Shown here piece by piece: positions 53,358 through 62,555 of a stretch of 64,000 nucleotides of DNA. Position 1 is the stretch's first letter. Every line of letters begins with the position of its first letter. The translations under genes and the position numbers were made by a program. The notes beneath the pieces were generated by a model. That model ran no database searches, was not told where the DNA came from, and saw only the letters and a program-made list of their open reading frames with translations. The stretch is taken from contig JBFWUB010000014.1 in the NCBI GenBank assembly GCA_050247515.1, positions 1 through 64,000 on the forward strand. The letters run 5' to 3'. Source of the DNA: RAM1 sp050247515. Its GTDB lineage: Bacteria > Pseudomonadota > Gammaproteobacteria > Burkholderiales > Burkholderiaceae_C.

Positions 53358-54410
53358 ATGACCCACGATCTGTTTCTTGAGCTGCGCAACATCCGCAAGG
53401 CGTTTGGCGGGTTCACCGCGCTGCATGACATCAACCTGCAGATCCGCAAGGGCGAATTCGTCTGCTTCCTGGGCCCGTCGGGCTGCGGCAAGACGACGCT
53501 GTTGCGCATCATCGCGGGGCTGGAGGTGCAGACCTCTGGTGAGGTGTTCCAGGCGGGCCGCGATATTTCGCGGCTGCCGCCCGCGCAGCGCGACTACGGC
53601 ATCGTGTTCCAGAGCTATGCGCTGTTTCCCAACCTGAGCGTGGCCGACAACGTGGCCTACGGCCTGGTCAACCGCAAGGCGCCGCGTGCCGAGATTCGCC
53701 AGCGCGTGAGCGAGCTGGTCAAGCTGGTGGGCCTGCCGGGCAGCGAGGGCAAATACCCCAGCCAGCTGTCGGGCGGGCAGCAGCAGCGCATTGCATTGGC
53801 GCGGGCGCTGGCCACGCGCCCGGGCCTGCTGCTGCTGGACGAGCCGCTGTCCGCGCTGGACGCGCTGGAGCGGGTGCGCCTGCGCTCGGAAATCCGCGCG
53901 TTGCAGCAGCAGCTGGGCGTGACCACCATCATGGTCACGCACGACCAGGAAGAAGCGCTGAGCGTGGCCGACCGCATCGTGGTCATGAACCACGGCGTGA
54001 TCGAGCAGGTGGGCACGCCCTATGACATTTACCGCGAGCCGGCCTCGCCCTTCGTGGCAGATTTCGTGGGCAAGGTCAATGTGCTGCCCGCGCGCGTTGT
54101 GGCCGGCGAGCTGCGCCTGGGCGAGCTGTGCATCCCCTGCGACGGCGCCGACCGCGACGCACGCATCTACCTTCGCCCCGAAGACGTGCTGGCCCGCCCC
54201 ATCAGCGAGGGCGACGCCCATGTGTTTGACGCCGTGATTGAAAAGATCGAATTCCTGGGCTCGTACTGCCACGTGCATGTGACGTCGCCGGCGCTGCAGC
54301 CGCACAAGCTCACGGTGTACCTGTCGCTGAATTTCCTGTCCGAGCAGTCGCTGGCAGCCGGCTCCACTCTCAAGCTGCGGCTGCTGCCCGAGCGGCTCAA
54401 GGTGTTCTAG
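53358..54410 (+). CDS. phnT: 2-aminoethylphosphonate ABC transporter ATP-binding protein
   Basis: 350 residues. Walker A GPSGCGKTTLLR, Q-loop FQSYALFPNLSV, signature LSGGQQQRIALARAL, Walker B LLLLDEPLSALD, H-loop VTHDQEEAL. The C-terminal ~110 residues are a TOBE domain (YLRPEDVLARP). Energises import through the adjacent permease, whose gene begins 3 bp on. Confidence 0.93.
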   Translation: MTHDLFLELRNIRKAFGGFTALHDINLQIRKGEFVCFLGPSGCGKTTLLRIIAGLEVQTSGEVFQAGRDISRLPPAQRDYGIVFQSYALFPNLSVADNVAYGLVNRKAPRAEIRQRVSELVKLVGLPGSEGKYPSQLSGGQQQRIALARALATRPGLLLLDEPLSALDALERVRLRSEIRALQQQLGVTTIMVTHDQEEALSVADRIVVMNHGVIEQVGTPYDIYREPASPFVADFVGKVNVLPARVVAGELRLGELCIPCDGADRDARIYLRPEDVLARPISEGDAHVFDAVIEKIEFLGSYCHVHVTSPALQPHKLTVYLSLNFLSEQSLAAGSTLKLRLLPERLKVF

Positions 54411-54413
54411 GCC

Positions 54414-56132
54414 ATGACCAACGCCGCTGCCGTCGCCGCGACGGGCGCGCCCGTTTCACAAAAGGCGCACTGGACTGACCGCATCGCCCATGCCGCGCTG
54501 GCCATCGTGGCGCTGGCGCTCATTGCCTTCCTGGCGTTCCCGCTGCTGGCCATCCTTCAACAGGCAGCTGAGGGCAAGGAGGGCGAATTCGTCGGCCTGG
54601 CCAACTTCATTGCCTATGCGCAGACGCCCGCGCTGCTGGAAAGCCTGTGGAACAGCCTCTGGGTGTCGGCGCTGGTCACGGCCATCACCATTCCACTGGC
54701 GTTTGGCTTTGCCTATGCGCTCACGCGCTCGTGCATGGCGTACAAGCCGCTGTTTCGCGGCATCACGCTGGTGCCGCTGCTGGCACCGTCGCTGCTGGCG
54801 GCCATCTCGCTGATCTACTGGTTTGGCAACCAGGGCGTGCTGAAAGCCTGGCTGACCAGCATCGGCATCGCCGAGATCTATGGCGCACCTGGCATCGTGG
54901 TGGCCGAGTGTTTCGCGGTGTTCCCGCATGCGCTGATGATCCTGGTGACGGCGCTGAGCCTGTCGGACGCGCGCCTGTACGAGGCGGCCGATGCCATGGG
55001 CACCACGGCCGCGCGCAAATTCTTCACCATCACGTTGCCGGGCGCGAAATATGGCTTGATTTCGGCGGCGCTGGTCACCTTCACGCTAGTCATCACGGAC
55101 TTCGGCATCCCCAAGGTGATTGGTGGCAACTTCAACGTGCTGGCCACCGATGTGTTCAAGCTGGTCATCGGCCAGCAGGACTTTGCCAAGGGCGCGGTCG
55201 TGGCCATCCTGCTGCTGGCGCCCGCGGTGCTGACCTTTGGCGTAGACAGCTATGTGAGCCGGCGCCAGACTGCCATGCTCACGGCGCGCGCCGTGCCGTA
55301 TCGGCCCAAGCCGTCGCGCGGCTATGACATCGTGATGACGCTGTACTGCTGCGTCATTGCCTTTCTGGTGCTGGCCATGCTGGGCATGGCGGTGTTTGCG
55401 TCGTTTGCCAGCTTCTGGCCGTACAACCTGTCGCCCAGCCTGCGCCACTACACCATGGGCCTGGTGGACGCCGAGGTGGGCGTGGGCTTTGTCAACAGCC
55501 TGAAGATGGCCGCGGGCACGGCGGTGTTTGGCACGGCGCTGGTGTTCTGCGGCGCCTACCTGCTGGAAAAGACCAAGGGCATGGACAGCCTGCGCGGCCT
55601 GGTCCGGCTGCTGGCCATGCTGCCCATGGCTGTGCCGGGGCTGGTGCTGGGGCTGGGTTACATCTTTTTCTTCAACGAGCCGAAGAACCCGCTGAACGGC
55701 TTGTACCACACCGTCACGCTGCTGACGCTGTGCACCATCGTGCACTTCTACACCACCGGCCACCTGACGGCAGTCACGGCGCTCAAGAGCCTGGACAGTG
55801 AGTTTGAGGCGGTGAGCGCATCGCTCAAGGTACCGTTCTTCAAGACCTTCTGGCGTGTGACGCTGCCCATCTGCACGCCCGCGCTGGTGGATATTGCACG
55901 CTACTTCTTCATCAATGCCATGACGACGATCTCGGCCGTGGTGTTTTTGTATTCGCCTGAAACCAAGGTGGCGTCCATTGCCATCCTGAATCTGGACGAG
56001 GCCGGCGAAATGGGCGCGGCGGCGGCGATGGCGGTGCTGATCCTGATCGCGTCGAGCATCGCGATGGGGCTTTTTACGGCGCTCGCGTGGTGGGTGAATC
56101 GCCGCACCCAGGCCTGGCGAGGCGACCGATAA
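54414..56132 (+). CDS. 2-aminoethylphosphonate ABC transporter permease, fused two-domain
   Basis: 572 residues with about twelve transmembrane segments in two inner-membrane permease repeats; each has an EAA loop (DARLYEAADAMGTTAARKFF and DSEFEAVSASLKVPFFKTF). Many ABC importers use two separate permeases; here, as in the phosphonate type of Burkholderiales, they form one chain. phnW follows 16 bp downstream. Confidence 0.92.
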   Translation: MTNAAAVAATGAPVSQKAHWTDRIAHAALAIVALALIAFLAFPLLAILQQAAEGKEGEFVGLANFIAYAQTPALLESLWNSLWVSALVTAITIPLAFGFAYALTRSCMAYKPLFRGITLVPLLAPSLLAAISLIYWFGNQGVLKAWLTSIGIAEIYGAPGIVVAECFAVFPHALMILVTALSLSDARLYEAADAMGTTAARKFFTITLPGAKYGLISAALVTFTLVITDFGIPKVIGGNFNVLATDVFKLVIGQQDFAKGAVVAILLLAPAVLTFGVDSYVSRRQTAMLTARAVPYRPKPSRGYDIVMTLYCCVIAFLVLAMLGMAVFASFASFWPYNLSPSLRHYTMGLVDAEVGVGFVNSLKMAAGTAVFGTALVFCGAYLLEKTKGMDSLRGLVRLLAMLPMAVPGLVLGLGYIFFFNEPKNPLNGLYHTVTLLTLCTIVHFYTTGHLTAVTALKSLDSEFEAVSASLKVPFFKTFWRVTLPICTPALVDIARYFFINAMTTISAVVFLYSPETKVASIAILNLDEAGEMGAAAAMAVLILIASSIAMGLFTALAWWVNRRTQAWRGDR

Positions 56133-56148
56133 CAAACCGAGAAGCACG

Positions 56149-57276
56149 ATGGACAGAGACAAAATCCTCCTTACCCCCGGCCCGCTGACCACCACGCTGC
56201 GCACCAAGCTCGCCATGCTGCGCGACTGGGGGTCGTGGGACAGCGATTTCAACGCCGTGACCGCGCGCGTTCGCCAGAGCCTGCTGGCCATCGTCAACGG
56301 CCAGGACAGCCATGTGGTGGTGCCCCTGCAGGGCAGCGGTACGTTCAGCGTCGAGGCGGCCGTGGCCACCATCGTTCCGCGCGACGGCCACGTGCTGGTG
56401 CTGGACAACGGCGCCTACTGCAAGCGCGCGGCCAGACTCACCAACCTCATGGGGCGGCGCTGCACGGTGGTGGATTTCGGCGACCATGAGCAGGTCTCGC
56501 CGGCTGTGCTGGATGAAACGCTCAAGGCCGACCCCAGCATCACGCATGTGATCGTCATCCACTGCGAAACCGGCGCCGGCGTGCTCAACCCGTTGCAGCA
56601 GCTGTCCGACGTCTGCGCCGCGCACGGCAAGGGCCTGATCGTGGACGCGATGAGCTCGTTCGCGGCCATCGAGATCGACGCACGCAAGCTGAAGTTCGAC
56701 GCGCTGATCGCCGCCAGCGGCAAATGCCTGGAGGGCGTGCCCGGAATGGGTTTCGTCTTCATCCGCAAAGCCATCCTGGACGGCTGCGCGGGCCGCAGCC
56801 AGAGCCTGGCCATGGACCTGCACGACCAGTACACCTACATGGAAAAGACGGGCCAGTGGCGCTTCACGCCGCCCACGCACGTGGTGGTGGCGCTGGCCGA
56901 GGCCATTGCACAATTCGAGGCCGAAGGGGGCCAACCCGCGCGTCTGGCGCGCTACACGGCCAACTACCGCGCGCTGATCGACGGCATGGGCCGCCTGGGC
57001 TTCATGCCCTTTCTGGACCCGGCCATCCAGGCGCCGATCATCGTGACCTTTCATGCGCCGGGCGATGCGCGCTATGAGTTCAAGGCCTTCTACAACGCGG
57101 CACGCGCCCACGGTTTCATCCTGTATCCCGGCAAGCTCACACAGGTGGAGACATTTCGCGTAGGCTGTATTGGCGCGATCGGCCCTGATGAAATCAACCA
57201 GGCTGTGCACGCGGTAGAGCTTGCCCTGCAAGACCTGGGCATCGCCTCTGGGGAACCGTCCATCCAAGGAGACTGA
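56149..57276 (+). CDS. phnW: 2-aminoethylphosphonate-pyruvate transaminase
   Basis: 375-residue class V PLP aminotransferase. It begins KILLTPGPLTTT, with substrate Gly/Ser region LQGSGTFSVEA, PLP-binding Asp166 (IVDAMSSF) and Schiff-base Lys192 (AASGKCLEG). Fits PhnW in length and layout. It converts AEP and pyruvate to phosphonoacetaldehyde and alanine, feeding PhnY and PhnA on the opposite strand. Confidence 0.94.
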   Translation: MDRDKILLTPGPLTTTLRTKLAMLRDWGSWDSDFNAVTARVRQSLLAIVNGQDSHVVVPLQGSGTFSVEAAVATIVPRDGHVLVLDNGAYCKRAARLTNLMGRRCTVVDFGDHEQVSPAVLDETLKADPSITHVIVIHCETGAGVLNPLQQLSDVCAAHGKGLIVDAMSSFAAIEIDARKLKFDALIAASGKCLEGVPGMGFVFIRKAILDGCAGRSQSLAMDLHDQYTYMEKTGQWRFTPPTHVVVALAEAIAQFEAEGGQPARLARYTANYRALIDGMGRLGFMPFLDPAIQAPIIVTFHAPGDARYEFKAFYNAARAHGFILYPGKLTQVETFRVGCIGAIGPDEINQAVHAVELALQDLGIASGEPSIQGD

Positions 57277-57279
57277 CAC

Positions 57280-58647
57280 ATGGCCAAAGTCCATCCGGCG
57301 GTCGCCGCCGTGCAGAAGTCCGGCACGCAAAAGGTCAAGGTCGCGGTCAGCGACATCGACGGCATCCTGCGCGGCAAGTACCTGCACGTGGGCAAGTTCC
57401 TGGGCGCGGCCGAGCCCTACCCCGCTGGCGGTTTCGGCTTTTGCGACGTGGTGCTGGGCTGGGACATGATGGACACCTGCTACGACAACACCACGGTCAC
57501 CGGCTGGCAGCACGGCTTTCCCGACGCACTGGCCCGGCTGGACCTGGACACGGCGCGCCATGTGCCGTGGGACGGCAACGTGCCGTTCTTCCTGGGCGAA
57601 TTCGTCAACGCCGACGGCACGCCGCACGGTGCCTGCCCGCGACAGGCATTGAAGCGCGTGCTCAAGCGCGCCGACAAGCTGGGCTTTCAGGTCATGACCG
57701 GCATGGAGTTCGAGTGGTACAACTTCCTGGAGACGCCGCAGAGCTGGGCTGCCAAGAAGGGCGTGGCGCCCGAGGTGCTGACGCCGGGCATGTTTGGCTA
57801 CTCGCTGTTGCGTGCCAACCAGAACCGCGATTTCTTCAACGCCCTCATGGACGAGATGCTGGCGTTCAGGGTGCCCATCGAGGGCCTGCACACCGAGACT
57901 GGCCCGGGCGTGTACGAGGCCGCCATCGGCTTCAGCGAGGCACTGGAGCAGGCCGACCGCGCCATCCTGTTCAAGACCGGCACCAAGGAAATCGGCTCGC
58001 GCTTCGGCATCATGCCCAGCTTCATGGCCAAGCCGCACCAGCCGCTGCCGGGCTGCAGCGGCCATATTCACCAGAGCTTGAGTGACGGCAAAAAGAATCT
58101 GTTTTTTGACGCGAAGTCACCGCGCAAGATGAGCAAGCTCTTTGAAAGCTACCTGGCCGGCCAGGTGGCCTGCCTGATGGAGTTCGGGCCGATGATCTGG
58201 CCCACCATCAACAGCTACAAGCGGCTGGTGGACGGCTTCTGGGCACCCGTCAAACCCACCTGGGGCATGGACAACCGCACGGCCAGCTTCCGTGTGATTG
58301 CGGGGTCGGCGAAAGCGACGCGTCTGGAGACCCGTTGTCCGGGCGCCGACGTCAACCCCTACCTCGCCCACGCCGCCTTGATCGCTGCCGGCCTGTATGG
58401 CGTGGAAAAGGGCCTGAAGCTCACCACACCGCCCATCACCGGCACCAACGGCGGCGCCGAGAACATTCCGCGCGCGCCGCGCACGCTGATCGAGACGACG
58501 CGCATCTTCCGTGAGTCCAAGGTGGCGCGCGACATGCTGGGCGACACCTTCGTCGACCACTTCGCTGCGACGCGCGAGTGGGAATGGCGGCAGTGGCTGG
58601 ATGCGGTCACTGATTGGGAAATGAAGCGGTATTTCGAGATTATTTGA
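57280..58647 (+). CDS. Glutamine-synthetase-like gamma-glutamyl-amine ligase
   Basis: 455 residues of the type-III glutamine synthetase family. It has the beta-grasp start (VAVSDIDGILRGKYLH), GMEFEWYNFL, EAAIGFSEALEQADRAILFKTG (given as cues), PGCSGHIHQSL (active-site His region), and MDNRTASFRV followed by LETRCPGADVNPYL. This is the PuuA/GlnA-like subgroup that joins glutamate to an amine rather than ammonia. It is 3 bp after phnW with AAGGAG ahead, so it belongs to the same operon. Candidate amines are ethanolamine, isopropanolamine or AEP-related amines. Confidence 0.85.
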   Translation: MAKVHPAVAAVQKSGTQKVKVAVSDIDGILRGKYLHVGKFLGAAEPYPAGGFGFCDVVLGWDMMDTCYDNTTVTGWQHGFPDALARLDLDTARHVPWDGNVPFFLGEFVNADGTPHGACPRQALKRVLKRADKLGFQVMTGMEFEWYNFLETPQSWAAKKGVAPEVLTPGMFGYSLLRANQNRDFFNALMDEMLAFRVPIEGLHTETGPGVYEAAIGFSEALEQADRAILFKTGTKEIGSRFGIMPSFMAKPHQPLPGCSGHIHQSLSDGKKNLFFDAKSPRKMSKLFESYLAGQVACLMEFGPMIWPTINSYKRLVDGFWAPVKPTWGMDNRTASFRVIAGSAKATRLETRCPGADVNPYLAHAALIAAGLYGVEKGLKLTTPPITGTNGGAENIPRAPRTLIETTRIFRESKVARDMLGDTFVDHFAATREWEWRQWLDAVTDWEMKRYFEII

Positions 58648-58680
58648 TATGCCTGTTGCTGCTGCATTGTTGGCTGTCGC

Positions 58681-58925
58681 TGCTTCGCGGCAGGCGGTGC
58701 CCGGCGGGGGCTCTCACTGCGGCGGTTTTTGCTTCGCAAAAACTCCGCTGCGGTGCTCGGGGGTCAGTCGCGCCGCGGAACTCGCTGCACTACGCTTCGC
58801 TTCGTTCCGCTCAAACAGCCGCGGCGAGCATGTGCACGATGCGCGCCAAGGCGCGCCGACATTCCCCCCTGCGCTCCTCGCCGCCGCAGAGGTCGCCCCC
58901 GCCGGGCACCGCCTGCCGCGAAGCA
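58681..58925 (-). repeat. Inverted-repeat element A
   Basis: About 245 bp bounded by perfect 31-bp inverted arms (58681-58711 and 58895-58925, GCTTCGCGGCAGGCGG...). The interior is non-coding, GC-rich and related in reverse orientation to element B. Open frames across it on both strands overlap and show no protein-like character. Together with element B it accounts for nearly all of the gene-free 58648-59258 interval. Confidence 0.85.
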
Positions 58926-58966
58926 GGGGATTGGCAGTCCACCGGCGGCGCGCCAACATAGTCTCT

Positions 58967-59209
58967 GCAAAGCCTGCCTGCCGGGCACACCGGCCTGGGG
59001 GCGCCTCTGTGACGCTGAGCAGCGCAGGGGTGAGTGTCGGCGCGCGCCAGCGCGCTTCGTGCTCTGACTCACCGCACCTGTTTGAGCGCAGCGCGCAGCG
59101 CGTAGCGAGTTGTGCGGTGCGACCGAACTCCGAGCAGCGCAAGGGAGTCGCCGCAGGCGACCGTCACAGTGAAGCCCCCAGGCCGGTGTGCCCGGCAGGC
59201 AGGCTTTGC
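58967..59209 (+). repeat. Inverted-repeat element B
   Basis: About 243 bp bounded by perfect 36-bp inverted arms (58967-59002 and 59174-59209; GCAAAGCCTGCCTGCCGGG...). Its interior shares patches with the reverse complement of element A, such as TGTTTGAGCG and GCGAGTT. The arms themselves are different from those of A but have the same layout. Could be a MITE-like or structured-RNA repeat. Confidence 0.85.
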
Positions 59210-59258
59210 CGCGAGGTGCAAGCGTAAAGACAAGCAACGAAACCTACGAAACTCCACA

Positions 59259-60392
59259 ATGACCATCACAGGCTTCTCCTTCCCCACAGCCATCAAGTTC
59301 GGCGCCGGCGCGCGCAAGCTTGTGGCCGACCACCTGAAAGAGCAGGACCTCAAGCGCCCGCTGATCGTGACCGACAAGGCGCTGGCCGCATTGCCGGTGC
59401 TGGCCGAATTCAAGACGCATCTCAATGGACTGGAAGCGGCAGTCTTCAACGGTGTGTTCGGCAACCCCACCTGCAGCCAGGTGATGGACGGCGCGGCCGC
59501 GTACAAGGCCCACAACGCTGACTGCGTGATCGGCTTTGGCGGTGGCGCTGCGCTGGACGTGGCCAAGGTGGTGGGCATTGCCGCCACGCACGAGGGTGAC
59601 ATCCTCGAATACGTGTGGGACCACCCCAACGTGCGCCCCATTGTCAACGCGCTGCCGTACTTCGTGGCGCTGCCCACCACCTCGGGCACGGGCTCCGAGG
59701 TCGGCCGTTCGTCGGTGGTCAGTGAAAACGACACCCACCTCAAGCGAGTGGTGTTCAGCCCGAAGATTCTGGCCAAGTGCGTGTTCGCCGACCCCGAGCT
59801 CACGCTGGGCCTGCCCCCGCAGGTGACGGCCGCCACCGGCATGGACGCGCTCACGCACAACATTGAAAGCTACCTGTCACCCGCCTACCACCCGCTGTGC
59901 GACGGCATCGCGCTGGAAGGCGCCCGCATCGCGGCGGCGGCGTTGCTCACGGCGGTGAACGAGCCGGGCAACCTGAAGGCGCGCAGCGACATGATGATGG
60001 CGTCCATGATGGGCGCGATTGCCTTTCAGAAAGACCTGGGGGCGGTGCACTCGTGCGCGCATGCGCTGGGGGCTGTGTGCGACCTGCACCACGGCCTGGC
60101 CAACGCGCTGATGATCGACACCGTGATGGAATGGAACTACGAGGCCGTGCCCGCGAAGTTTGACGAGCTGGCCCATGTGTGCGGTGTGTCCGGCGGCGGG
60201 GAGAACTTCGTGCCGTGGCTGCGCGCGCTGAAGGCGCGCGTGGGCATCACCGGGCGGCTGTCGGCGCACGGCGTGAAGGCAGAGCACATCCCGCGCCTGG
60301 TGGAGATTGCCACGGCCGACATCTGCCACCAGACCAACCCCAGGCCCTGCACGGCGGCGGACTTCAAGGCGCTGTTCGAGGCCGCGCTCTGA
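59259..60392 (+). CDS. Iron-containing alcohol dehydrogenase
   Basis: 377 residues, group III iron ADH. It has the NAD-binding GFGGGAALDVAKVVG, ALPTTSGTGSEV, and iron-ligand motifs TGMDALTHNIESY and HSCAHALGAVCDLHHGLANA. Expected to interconvert an alcohol and an aldehyde. It follows the two repeat elements and starts 4 bp before the hydrolase gene. In the proposed route it would oxidise a gamma-glutamyl amino alcohol. Confidence 0.9.
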   Translation: MTITGFSFPTAIKFGAGARKLVADHLKEQDLKRPLIVTDKALAALPVLAEFKTHLNGLEAAVFNGVFGNPTCSQVMDGAAAYKAHNADCVIGFGGGAALDVAKVVGIAATHEGDILEYVWDHPNVRPIVNALPYFVALPTTSGTGSEVGRSSVVSENDTHLKRVVFSPKILAKCVFADPELTLGLPPQVTAATGMDALTHNIESYLSPAYHPLCDGIALEGARIAAAALLTAVNEPGNLKARSDMMMASMMGAIAFQKDLGAVHSCAHALGAVCDLHHGLANALMIDTVMEWNYEAVPAKFDELAHVCGVSGGGENFVPWLRALKARVGITGRLSAHGVKAEHIPRLVEIATADICHQTNPRPCTAADFKALFEAAL

Positions 60393-60396
60393 CCCC

Positions 60397-61173
60397 ATGG
60401 ACCGCCTGAAGATCGGCATCAGCGCCTGCTTCTTTCACCCCGACCCGGGGCGCAAGGTCGCGGCCAGCAAGACGCTGCAGTTCATTGAACAGTCCACCGC
60501 GCACTGGGTCATGTCGCTGGGCGCGCTGCCGTTCATGGTGCCCGCGCCCAGCGGCGATACCTTTCGCGGCGACGTGGCCGTGGCCGACTATGCCCATGCG
60601 CTGGACGGCATCGTCATGCACGGCGGTGCCGATGTGTGGCCCGGCAGCTATGGCGAACAGCCCTTGCGCCCCGAATGGACGGGCGACCGCGTGCGTGATG
60701 AATACGAAATGGCGCTGGTGTGCGCCTTCAGCGCAGCGGGCAAGCCGGTGTTCGGCATCTGCCGCGGCCTGCAGCTCATCAACGTGGCGCACGGCGGCAC
60801 GCTGTACCAGGACATCGCGACGCAAAAGCCCGGCGCGCGCACCCACCGCGACGCGGATGCGTACGACCTGAACTTCCATGACGTGAGCATTCTGCCGGGC
60901 ACGCGCCTGGCCGACCTGCTGGGCGGTGCGGGCAACCACACCATCAACAGCGTGCACCACCAGGGCATCAAGGACCTGGCGCCCGGCTTCACCGTGGAGG
61001 CGACCTCGCCCGACGACGGCGTGATCGAGGCTATCCGTTCGACAGGCGATGCGTGGATTCATGCGGTGCAATGGCACCCGGAATTCCACCGGGCCGACCT
61101 GGGCGTGGTGGACGACACCCCTTTGTTGCAAGACTTTCTGGACGCCGCGCGAGCGGCGCGCCGTACTTCGTAA
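60397..61173 (+). CDS. Gamma-glutamyl hydrolase (PuuD-like, class-I glutamine amidotransferase)
   Basis: 258 residues. Nucleophile Cys122 in GICRGLQLIN, with His227 and Glu229 in VQWHPEF completing the triad. GIVMHGGADVWPGSYGE resembles PuuD, which removes glutamate from gamma-glutamyl-GABA. It is 4 bp after the ADH and 5 bp before the ALDH gene. Confidence 0.88.
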   Translation: MDRLKIGISACFFHPDPGRKVAASKTLQFIEQSTAHWVMSLGALPFMVPAPSGDTFRGDVAVADYAHALDGIVMHGGADVWPGSYGEQPLRPEWTGDRVRDEYEMALVCAFSAAGKPVFGICRGLQLINVAHGGTLYQDIATQKPGARTHRDADAYDLNFHDVSILPGTRLADLLGGAGNHTINSVHHQGIKDLAPGFTVEATSPDDGVIEAIRSTGDAWIHAVQWHPEFHRADLGVVDDTPLLQDFLDAARAARRTS

Positions 61174-61178
61174 ACACC

Positions 61179-62555
61179 ATGACCACACTTGCCGTACACA
61201 ATCCCGCCACTGGTGCAAAGATCACCGACCTGCCGGCCGACGACGCCGCATCCGTCGCGGCCAGGGCCGCCGCGGCCCGCGCCGCGCAGCCCGCCTGGGC
61301 CGCCACGCCGCTGGACGCGCGCAAGGCCTGCATCACGCAATTCCGCGCCGGCGTGGTGCGTGACCTGGAGCAGCTGGCCGCCACCATGACGCGCGAAACC
61401 GGCAAGCCCATCAAGATGTCGCGCAACGAACTCAACGGCCTGCTGGGCCGCATCGACTTCTTCCTGGAAGAAATCGAGCTGTCGATGGCGACGGAGACCG
61501 TCTATGACGAAGGCGGCATGACCGAACAGATCCAGCACACGCCGCTGGGCGTGGTGGCCAACATCTCGGCCTGGAACTACCCGTGGTTCGTGGGCTGCAA
61601 CGTGATCATCCCCGCGCTGCTCACGGGCAACGCCGTGCTGTACAAGCCGTCGGAATACGCGGCCATGACCGGCCTGGAAATTGCCCGCCTGCTGCACGAG
61701 GCGGGCGTGCCGCGCGATGTGATGGCCTGCCTGATTGGCACGGGCGAGGTCGGCACGGCGCTGCTGGCGCAGCAGATTGACGGCGTGTTCTTCACCGGCT
61801 CGGTGGCCACGGGCCGCAAGATCGCGCAAGCCGTGTCGGGCAAATTCATCAAGCTGCAGCTGGAGCTGGGCGGCAAGGACCCGACCTACGTGGCCGACGA
61901 TGCCGACCCGAAAGCCGCTGCCGAGTCGCTGGCCGACGGCGCCATGTACAACACCGGCCAGAGCTGCTGCAGCGTGGAGCGCATCTACGTGCATGAGGCG
62001 ATCCACGACGCGTTCGTCCAGCATTTCGTCGATACCGTCAAAGGCTTCACCGCCGGCGACCCGATGAGCGACGGCACCTACATTGGCGCCATCACCCGTG
62101 CGCCGCAGCTGGACGTGCTGGACGCACAGGTGGCCGATGCCAAAGCCAAAGGCGCCACGCTGCTGGCCGGCGGCGCGCGTGGCGCGGGCCCCGGCAACTG
62201 GTACCAGCCCACGGTGTTCAGCAACGTCAACCACACCATGGAGTTGATGAAGGAAGAAAGCTTCGGCCCCATCATCGGCATCCAGAAAGTGTCGGGTGAT
62301 GCGCAAGCGGTACAGCTGATGAACGACACGCACTATGGCCTGACGGCCGGCGTGTACACGCGCGACGAAGGCCGCGCCCAGCGCATCCTTGAACAGGTCA
62401 ACGCCGGCAGCGTGTACTGGAACTGCTGCGACCGCGTGAGCCCGCGCCTGCCCTGGAGCGGCGTGGGCGACAGCGGCGTGGGCCTCACGCTGTCCACCTA
62501 CGGCATCGATACGTTCACGCGGCCCAAGGCATGGCATCTGCGGCAAGCCGGATGA
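61179..62555 (+). CDS. Aldehyde dehydrogenase (NAD(P)-dependent)
   Basis: 458 residues. Motifs: NISAWNYPWFVGCNVI, KPSEYAAMTG, FTGSVATGRKI, catalytic Glu229 (LELGGKDP) and nucleophile Cys263 (NTGQSCCSVE). Expected to oxidise a gamma-glutamyl-aminoaldehyde to the acid in the proposed route. The HAD gene starts inside its stop (ATGA). Confidence 0.9.
   Translation: MTTLAVHNPATGAKITDLPADDAASVAARAAAARAAQPAWAATPLDARKACITQFRAGVVRDLEQLAATMTRETGKPIKMSRNELNGLLGRIDFFLEEIELSMATETVYDEGGMTEQIQHTPLGVVANISAWNYPWFVGCNVIIPALLTGNAVLYKPSEYAAMTGLEIARLLHEAGVPRDVMACLIGTGEVGTALLAQQIDGVFFTGSVATGRKIAQAVSGKFIKLQLELGGKDPTYVADDADPKAAAESLADGAMYNTGQSCCSVERIYVHEAIHDAFVQHFVDTVKGFTAGDPMSDGTYIGAITRAPQLDVLDAQVADAKAKGATLLAGGARGAGPGNWYQPTVFSNVNHTMELMKEESFGPIIGIQKVSGDAQAVQLMNDTHYGLTAGVYTRDEGRAQRILEQVNAGSVYWNCCDRVSPRLPWSGVGDSGVGLTLSTYGIDTFTRPKAWHLRQAG

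Noticed and set aside
56074..58071. 665-codon open frame antisense to phnW and the ligase
   Set aside because: Same reason; both sense genes have complete catalytic motifs.
58649..59227. Open frames on both strands across the ligase-ADH gap
   Set aside because: They run through the inverted arms of the repeat elements, so apparent matches are the repeat itself.
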